Positions 1 through 7,638 of a stretch of DNA of 64,000 bases are shown one piece after another. The stretch lies in NCBI RefSeq assembly GCF_036885605.1, contig NZ_CP142523.1, positions 5,146,001 through 5,210,000 of the forward strand, written 5' to 3'. Within the stretch, counting starts at the first letter, position 1, and every line of letters begins with the position of its first letter. The position numbers and the translations under genes are program-made. The DNA is from Janthinobacterium sp. TB1-E2. Its GTDB lineage: Bacteria; Pseudomonadota; Gammaproteobacteria; Burkholderiales; Burkholderiaceae_D. The notes below the pieces were generated by a model, which was not told the origin of the DNA, made no database searches, and was given only the letters and a program-made list of their open reading frames with translations.

Positions 1-1
1 G

Positions 2-250
2 CGGCGTCCCGGCAGCTGGGTGCCGTTGATCTTGATGATGAGTATCTTCTGCATGAAATATGCGGTGGCCGTGACCCTGGCCATCGCGCCAGCCTATGCC
101 CACGCGACCGGCTTCATCGCACCAGTCTGCCTCGGCTATGGCTGCTTCAGCGGCCTCTTCCTCGGCGGCTTGCTGCGCACCATGGCCGTGTACCGGGCTG
201 TGCAAAGTGAAGGCTGGGGTCAGACCCGGCGGGGGAATGCGCCCCAGTGA
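2..250 (+). CDS. C-terminal part of a small membrane protein (DUF6622-like), cut by window start
   Basis: The reading frame is open from base 2 with no start codon of its own, so this is the end of a gene that begins before the window. Two hydrophobic stretches are visible, one running through MKYAVAVTLAIAPAY and one through GYGCFSGLFLGGLL, which suggests an inner-membrane protein. The RPGSWVPL...KYAVAV pattern resembles, from memory, the C-terminus of the uncharacterised DUF6622 family. No function can be assigned. The last residues (GWGQTRRGNAPQ) are encoded by a REP-like sequence (TGGGGTCAGACCC), so the natural C-terminus has probably been extended by a repeat insertion. Confidence 0.55.
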   Translation, partial: RRPGSWVPLILMMSIFCMKYAVAVTLAIAPAYAHATGFIAPVCLGYGCFSGLFLGGLLRTMAVYRAVQSEGWGQTRRGNAPQ

Positions 251-283
251 GGCGCATTCCGATCACGCAGTGACTGACCCCGG
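215..283. repeat. Degenerate REP-like element
   Basis: TGGGGTCAGACCC at 215-227 is identical, 13 of 13 bases, to the left arm of the REP palindrome at 52008-52036. An imperfect opposite arm (ACTGACCCC) lies at 275-283. The element covers the end of the upstream reading frame and the gap before rpiA, which is transcribed towards it. Confidence 0.5.
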
Positions 284-297
284 ATTTCTGCTGCGTA

Positions 298-975
298 TCA
301 GTAGGCCAAAGTACGCACGCCTTCCGGCATGCCCAGCAGGCAGACATTCGCGCCGCGCACGGCGAACAGGCCGACGGCGATGACGCCGACGATCTGGTTG
401 ATCTGCTGTTCCAGCGCCACCGGGTCGGCAATTTTCAAGCCCAGCACGTCGATGATCTCGCCGCCGTTATCCGTAATGAACGCTTGATCGCTGCCAGCCT
501 TCAGGCGCAAGCGGGGCGTGCCGCCCAGCGCGGCCAGCTGACGCGAGACGGCGGCGCGCGCCATCGGCACCACTTCCACCGGCAGCGGGAAGGCGCCCAG
601 GGTTTCCACCAGCTTGGAGCCGTCGGCGATGCAGACGAACTGTTTCGCGACGGACGCGACGATCTTTTCACGCGTCAATGCCGCGCCGCCGCCCTTGATC
701 ATGGCGCCGCTGGCCGTGATTTCATCGGCGCCGTCGATGTAGACGGCGATCGATTCGACGTCGTTCAAGTCGAAGACGGGAATGCCATGGCCTGCCAGGC
801 GCGCGGCCGTCGCTTCGGACGACGCGACCGTCCCCTTGATACGGTCCTTGATCTTGGCCAGTTCATCGATGAAAAAGTTGGCGGTGGAACCGGTGCCGAC
901 ACCGATGATTTCACCGTCCACCACATAGTTAATGGCGGCGCGGGCTACGGCTTGCTTCAATTCGTCTTGGGTCAT
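298..975 (-). CDS. rpiA: Ribose-5-phosphate isomerase A
   Basis: This enzyme interconverts ribose 5-phosphate and ribulose 5-phosphate in the non-oxidative pentose phosphate pathway in the cytosol. The 225-residue protein has normal family length. It shows the phosphate-binding loop GTGST (27-31), the DGADE motif (81-85) and [11 protein letters not shown] (94-104), where Glu103 matches the catalytic base of the Escherichia coli enzyme. The start ATG is preceded by only a weak purine-rich stretch. The gene stands alone, transcribed away from the signalling genes that follow. Its pathway partners tal and zwf are elsewhere in this window. Confidence 0.97.
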   Translation of the reverse strand: MTQDELKQAVARAAINYVVDGEIIGVGTGSTANFFIDELAKIKDRIKGTVASSEATAARLAGHGIPVFDLNDVESIAVYIDGADEITASGAMIKGGGAALTREKIVASVAKQFVCIADGSKLVETLGAFPLPVEVVPMARAAVSRQLAALGGTPRLRLKAGSDQAFITDNGGEIIDVLGLKIADPVALEQQINQIVGVIAVGLFAVRGANVCLLGMPEGVRTLAY

Positions 976-1182
976 GGCAAAAAAAGGCTAAAGTGGGGAA
1001 TGCCGCTATTTTAACGGATTGCCAGCCCGGCCAGCCGGCCATGATGACGGGCCATGCGATGGAATACAACAGCCAAGCGGGAAACCTTTGCCCCAGGGCA
1101 ATTCCCAGCCAATTCCTCTCTATGCACTCTAAAATATGCGAAAATGGCACGATTGCCCGATATGACGTTCCAGGAATAGCAC

Positions 1183-1551
1183 ATGAATCACAGTAAACAG
1201 GTACTTGTTGTCGATGACAGCCGGGTTTCACGTTTGATGTCGCATCAGTTCATCCTCAGCAAACATGCCGACTGGCAAGTGATTGAGGCGGCGACCGGTG
1301 AAGAAGCCCTGGAAAAAGTCAAGACCATCAGCCCTGTGCTGATATTACTGGATGTCAACATGCCCGGCATGGGCGGCGTGGCGGCGGCGGAACAATTGCG
1401 CGCGCTGTGCCCGCAAACGCACATCATTCTCGTCACGGCCAACGTGCAAAATGCCATCCGCAACCGCGCCACTGAGCTCGGCGTCGGCTTCATGGAAAAA
1501 CCGATCACGGAAACGCGCATCCACCAGCTGATCGCGTCACTGGGACTGTGA
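1183..1551 (+). CDS. Single-domain response regulator (CheY-like receiver)
   Basis: The 122-residue protein is a stand-alone receiver domain with no output domain. The acidic pair Asp11/Asp12, phospho-acceptor Asp57 (LLDVNMPG), Thr85 and Lys106 (FMEKP) are all in place. It is the first of three tightly packed genes: its stop codon abuts the start of a CheC-like phosphatase gene, which itself overlaps a diguanylate cyclase gene. The arrangement suggests a phosphorylatable switch whose dephosphorylation is done by the next gene product. It could act on the flagellar motor, on the cyclase, or on another partner; the sequence does not say which. No dedicated kinase is adjacent. Confidence 0.88.
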   Translation: MNHSKQVLVVDDSRVSRLMSHQFILSKHADWQVIEAATGEEALEKVKTISPVLILLDVNMPGMGGVAAAEQLRALCPQTHIILVTANVQNAIRNRATELGVGFMEKPITETRIHQLIASLGL

Positions 1552-1553
1552 GC

Positions 1554-2180
1554 ATGGTCAATCTCTCCGAACTCGAGAACGATGCCCTCGTAGAGATATT
1601 CAACATCGGGGTGGGCCATGCGGCCGCCGCGATGAGCGAAATCGTCAATGAAGAAGTCACCATGTCGGTGCCGTCGATCACCTTCCTGAACCGTGCCGAC
1701 GCGGCTGCCTTGCTGGGCAGCAAGAAGGATGGCGAACGCATCTGCGGCGTCAGCCAGCATTACGATGGCGCCTTCGCCACCGAAGCCATATTGATGTTCC
1801 CCGAAGACAAGAGCCTGGAAATCGTGCGCCTGATGGTGGGCGACGCCATGCCGCTGCAGGAACTGACGGAAATGGAACAGGAGGCGATGAGCGAAATCGG
1901 CAACATCATCCTCAATTCCTGCGTGGGAACTTTGGCCAACCTGTTCGACAGTGAACTGCATGGCTCGCTGCCCCTGTACCACGTGGGCACCAGCGCGGAA
2001 ATCCTGTCCTCGTTCGGCGGCGACGATGACGACGCCGTCGTGCTGATGCTGCATATCGACTTCGTGCTGTCCAAGCACCAGATCCACGGTTATGTGGCAT
2101 TCGTGCTCGACCTGTCCGCCTTGCACGACCTGAAGCAGCAGGTCAGCCGCTATCTGGCCAAGGTCCTGGGACAGGCGTGA
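1554..2180 (+). CDS. CheC-like chemotaxis phosphatase
   Basis: CheC/CheX/FliY proteins dephosphorylate CheY-type receivers using a D/E-x3-E-x2-N motif. Two copies are visible here: Asp10-Glu14-Asn17 (DALVEIFN) and Glu110-Glu114-Asn117 (EAMSEIGN), giving the two-fold layout of CheC. The length of 208 residues is typical. A GTG at 1548 overlapping the previous stop codon is an alternative start two codons upstream; ATG 1554 is chosen because GGGA lies about 8 bases before it. The gene sits between a lone receiver (its probable substrate) and a diguanylate cyclase, with a 4-base GTGA overlap at its end, so the three are almost certainly co-translated. Confidence 0.85.
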   Translation: MVNLSELENDALVEIFNIGVGHAAAAMSEIVNEEVTMSVPSITFLNRADAAALLGSKKDGERICGVSQHYDGAFATEAILMFPEDKSLEIVRLMVGDAMPLQELTEMEQEAMSEIGNIILNSCVGTLANLFDSELHGSLPLYHVGTSAEILSSFGGDDDDAVVLMLHIDFVLSKHQIHGYVAFVLDLSALHDLKQQVSRYLAKVLGQA

Positions 2181-3145
2181 CGATCATGCCGGAGGCCTTG
2201 CACCGACTCGCCCTGCTCGAGAGCATACTCGGCGCCGTCAACCTGGGCGCCATCGTGCTCGACGAACAGCACCGCATCGTGCTGTGGAACCACTGGATGG
2301 CGCGCCACTCGGCGTGCCAGGCCGACGCCGTGCTGGGCCAGGATTTCTTTGCCGTCTATCCTGAACTGCGCCACAAGCGCATAGCCTCGGCCATCACCCA
2401 GGCCCTGCGCGACAATTTCCAGTCGCTGCTGTCGCAAACCCTGCACAAGGCGCCATTCCCCCTGTACACGCATGGCGCGGCCGAAGGCCGGGAGCGCATG
2501 CAGCAGGCGATTGCCGTCACGCCGATCAATTTGCCCGGTTCGCCGCGCCACTGCCTGATCCAGATCAATGATGTGACCATCGCCGTGGGCCGCGAAAAGC
2601 TGCTGCGCGAACAAACCATGGTGTTGCGTTCACAAACCTTTGCCGACGGCTTGACGGGCATCGCCAACCGCCGCCACTTCGACGTGGCGATCGAAAAGGA
2701 AATGCGGCGCGCCATGCGCACGGGCAGCCCCCTGTCGCTGCTGATGATCGACATCGACCATTTCAAGGATTACAACGACCATTACGGTCACCAGCAAGGT
2801 GATGATTGCCTGATACGAGTGGCGGCCGAACTGGCCGCCATGCTGCAGCGCCCCACCGACTTGCTGGCGCGCTATGGTGGCGAGGAATTTGCCGCCATCC
2901 TGCCCGACACGGACGCGGCGCAGGCGCTGCGCATGGCCGAGGCGATCCGCGAACGGGCGGCCGGGCTGCGCATTCCGCATGCCAAGACGGGCAATGAGGT
3001 CAAGCACATTACGGTCAGCATCGGCATCGCCACCCAGCACCCGCAGCAGCAGCCGACCATCGCCGCCCTGATCGGCGCCGCCGACCGCGCCCTGTACCTG
3101 GCCAAGGGCGCCGGGCGCAACCGCGTGATGGTGCAGCCGCTATAA
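2177..3145 (+). CDS. PAS-GGDEF diguanylate cyclase
   Basis: The enzyme makes cyclic di-GMP from two GTP. The N-terminal part (about 10-135) is PAS-like (GAIVLDEQHRIVLWN), followed by a short linker helix and a GGDEF domain from about 155 to 322. The active site is GGEEF (234-238), with metal-binding aspartates in LMIDIDHFK (about 190-197). An inhibitory I-site RxxD (RPTD, 225-228) sits exactly five residues before GGEEF, so product feedback is expected. No transmembrane segment is seen, so it is probably cytosolic. The start is GTG 2177 overlapping the CheC-like gene's stop; ATG 2186 is an alternative. It is the last gene of the receiver/phosphatase/cyclase operon. Confidence 0.92.
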   Translation: MTIMPEALHRLALLESILGAVNLGAIVLDEQHRIVLWNHWMARHSACQADAVLGQDFFAVYPELRHKRIASAITQALRDNFQSLLSQTLHKAPFPLYTHGAAEGRERMQQAIAVTPINLPGSPRHCLIQINDVTIAVGREKLLREQTMVLRSQTFADGLTGIANRRHFDVAIEKEMRRAMRTGSPLSLLMIDIDHFKDYNDHYGHQQGDDCLIRVAAELAAMLQRPTDLLARYGGEEFAAILPDTDAAQALRMAEAIRERAAGLRIPHAKTGNEVKHITVSIGIATQHPQQQPTIAALIGAADRALYLAKGAGRNRVMVQPL

Positions 3146-3294
3146 AAAAAGCAACGCCGGACAAAGGATTCCAGTAGACATCTTTACGGCGTGTGCGTAG
3201 ACTCGTCAGTGATTGCAGCAACAACAACAAGAATTTATCTGTGGTATCTATCCCTGCGCATGGCTCACCATGCGGGACACGGCCAGGAGCGCTT

Positions 3295-4962
3295 GTGAAA
3301 CTCGATCCTCCCCTCAAATCCGGCTTGCCGGGTGCTGGCATGGATACGACCATGGTGAACGGCATGCGCCTGCTGCTGTCGAGCGCCACCTTGCTGACCC
3401 TGTTCATCGATCCCGAAAGCGCCGGCAAGCTGAGCAAGATTACCTGGCTGATCTTTTCCGCCTACACCATGCACAGCCTGCTGCTCTACGTGCTGGCCGT
3501 GCTGGGCCTCAGCCTGCCCCAGGATATCTTGCTGTACTGGCTCGACGTGGCCTGGTATGCGCTGATCGTGTTTTCCACCAGCAGCCACAACACTTTATTC
3601 TTCCTGTTTTTTTTCTTTGCCATCCTGACCTCGTCGTTCCAGCGTGGCTTCGAGGAAGGCGCGCGCGTCACCCTCGCTTCGGCCGGCCTGTTCGCCGCGA
3701 CTGCCCTGTTCGGCGAAACGGATGCGGAACTGTCGCGCCTGCTGCTGCGCACCACCTTCCTGCTGGCGCTCGGCTACATGATCGCCTACTGGGGCGGTTC
3801 GGCCATCACGCAGCGCAGCCACCTGGCGCTGCTGCGCGATGTCAGCCAGCTGTCCAATCCGCGCTTCGGCGTCGACCAGACCATTACCTCGGTGCTGGAA
3901 AAAACCCGCAGTTATTTCAACGGCCGCAGCTGTCTGCTGATCATGCAGGACAAGGGCACGCGGGTCTGGTCGCTGCGCAGCGTGCTGCAAACGGCAACGG
4001 GCGTCGTGCACACCAACTCGCTCCTCAGCGACGACGCGGCCAGTCCCCTGCTCGCTTTCCCGCACGATAAAATCGCGCTGTACAACCAGCCCGCCGGCCC
4101 CTGGCTGCCGTGGATAGGCGGCGCGCGCATGCTCGAGCCCGACAGCGGACGCTGGCTGCGGCATGACGACGCGGCGGGCGCCCGCCTGGCCGAGCTGCTC
4201 GAAGCGCATGCCTTCATCAGCGCGCCACTGCCCCTGCGCAATGGCAAAGGCCGCATCTTTATCGTCTCCGCCACCAGCATGAGCAAGACGGACGCCCTGT
4301 TTCTCAGCCATATCGGCGCGCAGGCGTTTCCCGTCATCGAAAACATCAACCTGCTCGACCGGCTGGCGTCGCAGGCGGCCTCGCGCGAACGCGAAAAGAT
4401 CGCGCGCGACCTGCATGACACGGCCGTGCAGCCGTATATCGGCTTGCGCCACGGCCTGGCCGCCTTGCGCAACGAAGCCACGCCGGGCAATCCGCTGCTG
4501 CCGGAACTGGAAAAACTGATCATCATGTCGGGCCAGGTGATCGCCGACCTGCGCAGCTACGCGCGCACGTTCAAGAACGGGCAAGTGCAAAGCGAGCCGG
4601 AACTGCTGGTGGCGCTGCGCCGCCAAGCCACGCAGATCCGCGAATTCTATGGCATCGACATCGCCCTGCAGATCGAAGGCGACCTGCACATCAACGACCG
4701 CCTGGCGGCCGAGGTGTTCCAGATCGTCAACGAGGGCATGAGCAATATCCGCAAGCATACGTCGGCGCGCCACGGCGCCGTCAAGCTGACCTGCGTGCAG
4801 GGCGCCCTGCACATCAGCATCGACAACGAATGCGCCGCCGCGCACGTCCCCGATTTCCTGCCCGACTCGCTGGCCGAGCGCGCCGCCGCCCTCGGCGGCA
4901 CGGCCCGCGTCACGCATAGCATGCTGGGCAACACCTCCGTGCAGATCGAGATCCCCATATGA
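3295..4962 (+). CDS. Membrane-bound NarL-type sensor histidine kinase
   Basis: About six hydrophobic segments occupy the N-terminal third, followed by a GAF-like central region and a HisKA_3 dimerisation helix whose phospho-acceptor is His374 in ARDLHD. The C-terminal ATP-binding domain keeps an N-box (NEGMSNIRKHT), but the usual DxGxG glycine loop is replaced by IDNECAAAHVPD, so nucleotide binding may be altered. The chosen start is GTG 3295 because AGGAG lies five bases upstream; an in-frame start at 3193 would add 34 non-hydrophobic residues. The ATGA overlap with the following LuxR-type regulator marks them as a pair. The tad pilus genes begin about 240 bases after that regulator, so control of the pilus is a reasonable inference. 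Confidence 0.88.
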   Translation: MKLDPPLKSGLPGAGMDTTMVNGMRLLLSSATLLTLFIDPESAGKLSKITWLIFSAYTMHSLLLYVLAVLGLSLPQDILLYWLDVAWYALIVFSTSSHNTLFFLFFFFAILTSSFQRGFEEGARVTLASAGLFAATALFGETDAELSRLLLRTTFLLALGYMIAYWGGSAITQRSHLALLRDVSQLSNPRFGVDQTITSVLEKTRSYFNGRSCLLIMQDKGTRVWSLRSVLQTATGVVHTNSLLSDDAASPLLAFPHDKIALYNQPAGPWLPWIGGARMLEPDSGRWLRHDDAAGARLAELLEAHAFISAPLPLRNGKGRIFIVSATSMSKTDALFLSHIGAQAFPVIENINLLDRLASQAASREREKIARDLHDTAVQPYIGLRHGLAALRNEATPGNPLLPELEKLIIMSGQVIADLRSYARTFKNGQVQSEPELLVALRRQATQIREFYGIDIALQIEGDLHINDRLAAEVFQIVNEGMSNIRKHTSARHGAVKLTCVQGALHISIDNECAAAHVPDFLPDSLAERAAALGGTARVTHSMLGNTSVQIEIPI

Positions 4963-5660
4963 ATGACTTACGCCACATGCCACCGGCCAGCCATGTCATC
5001 AGCGTCATGCTGGTGGACGATCACAAGACCATGCTGTGGGGCCTGGAGCGGCTGATCGGCGGTGAGCACTCGGGCATGCGCGTGGTCGCCACGGCCTCCG
5101 ACGGCACCGAGGCGCTGGAGCAGGCAAAGGCGTTGCAACCCGATGTGATCGTGCTGGACCTGGACCTGGGCGGCATCAGCTCGCTGTCCATCCTGCCCGC
5201 GCTGGCGCAGAGCGGGGGCACGCGCGTGCTGGTGCTGACGGCCAGCCACGACCAGGCCGTCCTGGACCAGACGGTGCTCAAGGGCGCGCGCGGCATCGTC
5301 AGCAAGGATGCGCCGGCGGAGATGGTCCTGAAGGCCATCGAAAAGGTCTACCAGGGCGAGCTGTGGCTGGAACACGCGATGCTGGGACGCATGCTGACGC
5401 AGCTGACCCAGCCCGGTGGCGGCTCGGCGCAAGCGATCGCCATCGCCAGCCTGACCCTCAAGGAAAGAAAGATCATCGCCGCGCTGGTGCACGGCAGCGG
5501 CACGCCGGCCAAGCTGCTGGCGGACCAGCTGTTCATCTCCGAACACACCTTGCGCAATCACCTGACGTCGATCTACCGCAAGCTTGGCGTGTACAACCGC
5601 CTGGAACTGTACGCCTACGCCACCAAGCACCAGCTGGGCCAGTTGCCGCCCGGCGCCTGA
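4959..5660 (+). CDS. LuxR/NarL-family response regulator
   Basis: An N-terminal receiver domain has the acidic pair Asp20/Asp21 and phospho-acceptor Asp67 (IVLDLDLGG). A C-terminal LuxR-type helix-turn-helix lies at about 165-220 (LTLKERKIIAALV...SEHTLRNHLTSIYRKLGV). At 233 residues it has normal length. The start codon overlaps the stop of the upstream histidine kinase, its evident partner. It is followed by a 242-base gap containing a perfect palindrome and then by the first pilin-like gene of the tad locus, which is the most likely target. An autoregulatory or unrelated regulon cannot be excluded. Confidence 0.92.
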   Translation: MNDLRHMPPASHVISVMLVDDHKTMLWGLERLIGGEHSGMRVVATASDGTEALEQAKALQPDVIVLDLDLGGISSLSILPALAQSGGTRVLVLTASHDQAVLDQTVLKGARGIVSKDAPAEMVLKAIEKVYQGELWLEHAMLGRMLTQLTQPGGGSAQAIAIASLTLKERKIIAALVHGSGTPAKLLADQLFISEHTLRNHLTSIYRKLGVYNRLELYAYATKHQLGQLPPGA

Positions 5661-5761
5661 TCCTGCTGCATCCCCGCGCGGCCACGGCCGCGTATTTCTT
5701 CCCCGCCTCCCCTTCGCCAGCCAGCGGCACGGCCGTTGCGTCTGCGCGCCAGACTCGACCA

Positions 5762-5773
5762 TGACAATTGTCA
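5762..5773. promoter_or_regulatory. Perfect 12-base palindrome upstream of the pilus genes (candidate operator)
   Basis: TGACAATTGTCA is a perfect inverted repeat in the 5661-5902 gap, about 130 bases before the first pilin-like gene. It is a possible binding site for the adjacent LuxR-type regulator, but no consensus for that protein is known. The same gap holds a sequence at 5725-5740 resembling a sigma-54 -24/-12 element (GGCACG-N4-TTGC). No convincing sigma-70 promoter stands out. Confidence 0.3.
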
Positions 5774-5902
5774 CGAAAAAAACAAGCAGTTCCTCCTTGC
5801 AATAAAAGGATGTTCTTCTGATGTAGATCAAGGTGCCAACTTCTATAGTGGATTTACCGGAGTGCAAATCACCGCACGGCCCACCACGACACGGAGCACA
5901 GC

Positions 5903-6049
5903 ATGCGCCTTGACAAGTTTCTTCCGACCGCCCTGATCACCTATTTGCAGGGCAAGGAAAAGGCTGCGTTCTACCGCTATGCCCTGGTGGCGGCCCTCAT
6001 GGCGGTGGTATGCATCATCGGACTGCTGGCACTGGGCGAAAGCCCATGA
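5903..6049 (+). CDS. Small single-span membrane protein at head of tad locus
   Basis: This 48-residue reading frame starts at ATG 5903 (MRLDKFLPTALITYLQGKEK) and ends at TGA 6047-6049. It has a charged N-terminal half and one hydrophobic helix (ALVAALMAVVCIIGLLAL) near the C-terminus. Size and layout recall Flp pilins, but it lacks the glycine and EY of a prepilin cleavage site, so it is probably not processed by the same peptidase. It lies 82 bases before the clear Flp pilin gene and runs in the same direction. It may be a pilin-related accessory peptide; the function is unknown. Confidence 0.55.
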   Translation: MRLDKFLPTALITYLQGKEKAAFYRYALVAALMAVVCIIGLLALGESP

Positions 6050-6131
6050 GAACGCCTAGTCGTAGCAGCAGGAAGCAACACCGTCATGCCGTTTCATCCA
6101 CCGCCGTACCTTAACCACACCAGGAGTTGTC

Positions 6132-6302
6132 ATGAACCTCATCAAAAACTTTATCCGCGAAGAAGATGGCGTCACCGCAATCGAGTACGGCCTGATCGCT
6201 GCCCTGATTGCCGTCGTGATCATCGCCGCCATCACCATCGTCGGCACGCAGCTGAAAAAAACCTTCAGCACCATCGGCACCAAGCTCACCGCTGCGAACT
6301 GA
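6132..6302 (+). CDS. flp: Flp-type type IVb pilin
   Basis: The 56-residue product is a classical Flp major pilin, the subunit of tad adhesive pili. A short charged leader (IREEDG, ending at Gly13) is followed by VTAIEYGLIAALIAVV, so the prepilin peptidase would cut after Gly13. Glu18 and Tyr19 form the conserved EY pair. The hydrophobic helix continues to about residue 37, followed by a short polar tail. The start is supported by CAGGAG ending seven bases before the ATG. It is followed at once by a second pilin-like gene and the locus's own peptidase gene. Confidence 0.93.
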   Translation: MNLIKNFIREEDGVTAIEYGLIAALIAVVIIAAITIVGTQLKKTFSTIGTKLTAAN

Positions 6303-6397
6303 TGCGGTGCTGTCCGGACCGGCCCTGCGCCGGCCCGGACTACGCTTTCCAGTCTCCCCCGGCACCCCCACCTTGACGACGCATAGCGAGGCCCATC

Positions 6398-6571
6398 GTG
6401 AAATCTCTCTTCAGCCGTGTATCCGACGAGTCCGCCGTCACAGCGATCGAATACGCGCTGCTGGCGGGCCTGATCGCGGTCGTGCTGGTCATCACGATCA
6501 CCGTGCTTGGCGACCAGGTCAAGCTGCTGTTTGTCTACGTCAAGGACCAAGTGGTCCTGGCCCTGTCATGA
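6398..6571 (+). CDS. Second Flp-type pilin with non-standard cleavage residue
   Basis: The 57-residue product starts with GTG at 6398. It has the Flp architecture: a short leader (FSRVSDESA), then VTAIEYALLAGLIAVVLV, then a polar tail. The residue before the predicted cut is Ala13 where canonical Flp prepilins have glycine. That may slow or alter processing, or mark this as a minor pilin. Its stop codon overlaps the start of the PAP2 gene (ATGA), so translation is coupled. The TAIEY core is identical to the first Flp, which suggests tandem duplication and divergence. Confidence 0.85.
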   Translation: MKSLFSRVSDESAVTAIEYALLAGLIAVVLVITITVLGDQVKLLFVYVKDQVVLALS

Positions 6572-7638
6572 ATACCCTGCGCCTCTCGCTGCGCACCCAC
6601 CGCGCCCTGCTGCTGATCGTGCTGCCGTACGCCGCCGTGGCGATGCTGCTGGCCGGCGGCCTGCCCAGCGCAGCGGACATACTCAACGTGCTGGCCGGCT
6701 TCCTCGTGGCCATCCTCACCGGTCCCGTCTTCATCCTGTGCGGCTACACCATCCACGTCATGGTGATGAAACGCCCGCACCGCCTGTGCCATTATCTGTA
6801 CCACGATCTGCGCCGCTACCTGAGCAACGAGCGCCTGCTGCACGCGCTGCCGGCCATGCTGCTGATCCCCGTCTTCGCCTCCAGCTTCACCGTCATCAAG
6901 GGCGCCATCCCGCGCCTGCATCCCTACACCTGGGATGCCACCCTGTCCGCCTGGGACATCGCGCTGCATGGCGGCAAGGCCCCATGGGAAAGGCTGCAGC
7001 CGCTGCTGGGCCACCCGCTCGTCACGGGCTTGCTCAACTTCAGCTACCACTTCTGGTTCTTCCTGTTCTACGCCATCCTGTACTGGCTCATCCTCGACAC
7101 CCGGCGCCCGCTGCTGCGCATGCAGTTCCTGCTCAGCTTTGCACTGACGTGGATCGTCCTGGGCAGCGTCATGGCCGTGCTGTTTGCCTCGGTCGGCCCC
7201 TGCTACTACGGCCACCTGCACGCCAGCGATCCGTATGCGCCGCTGATGGCTTACCTGCATGAGGCCAACGGGCACGTCCCCGTCTGGGCTCTGCAGGTGC
7301 AGGAGATGCTGTGGCAAGGCTATCAAAGCAAGGGCGCGAACGGCGAGCTGGGCATCTCCGCCATGCCCAGCATGCATGTGGCCACGGCCGTGCTGATGGC
7401 CATCGTGGGCTGGAGCGTCAACCGCGCCGCCGGCATCGCCCTGTCCGCCTTCGCCGTGCTGATCCTGCTCGGCTCCATCCACCTGGGCTGGCACTATGCG
7501 CTCGACGGCTATGTCGGCGCGGCCGGCGCGGCGCTCGTGTGGCACCTGGTGGGATGGCTGCTGGGCAGCCAGGCCGCGGCGCCGGCCGTGCACATGGCCA
7601 CGGCGCCCTGCATGGGCAAGGAAGGACTGACATCATGA
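6568..7638 (+). CDS. PAP2-superfamily integral membrane enzyme (inositolphosphotransferase-like)
   Basis: The 356-residue protein has many hydrophobic helices. Its C-terminal half carries the PAP2/phosphotransferase signature: an AMPSMHVA motif (Ser and His of the second box) and HLGWHYALDGYVGA (His and Asp of the third box). This form is closer to the Aur1/Ipt1-type phosphotransferases than to simple lipid phosphatases. The reaction would be transfer or hydrolysis of a lipid-linked phosphate at the membrane. Four-base overlaps with the second pilin gene and with the prepilin peptidase gene place it firmly inside the tad operon. A PAP2 enzyme is not part of the standard tad set. A role in modifying pilin or envelope lipid is inference only. 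Confidence 0.82.
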   Translation: MNTLRLSLRTHRALLLIVLPYAAVAMLLAGGLPSAADILNVLAGFLVAILTGPVFILCGYTIHVMVMKRPHRLCHYLYHDLRRYLSNERLLHALPAMLLIPVFASSFTVIKGAIPRLHPYTWDATLSAWDIALHGGKAPWERLQPLLGHPLVTGLLNFSYHFWFFLFYAILYWLILDTRRPLLRMQFLLSFALTWIVLGSVMAVLFASVGPCYYGHLHASDPYAPLMAYLHEANGHVPVWALQVQEMLWQGYQSKGANGELGISAMPSMHVATAVLMAIVGWSVNRAAGIALSAFAVLILLGSIHLGWHYALDGYVGAAGAALVWHLVGWLLGSQAAAPAVHMATAPCMGKEGLTS

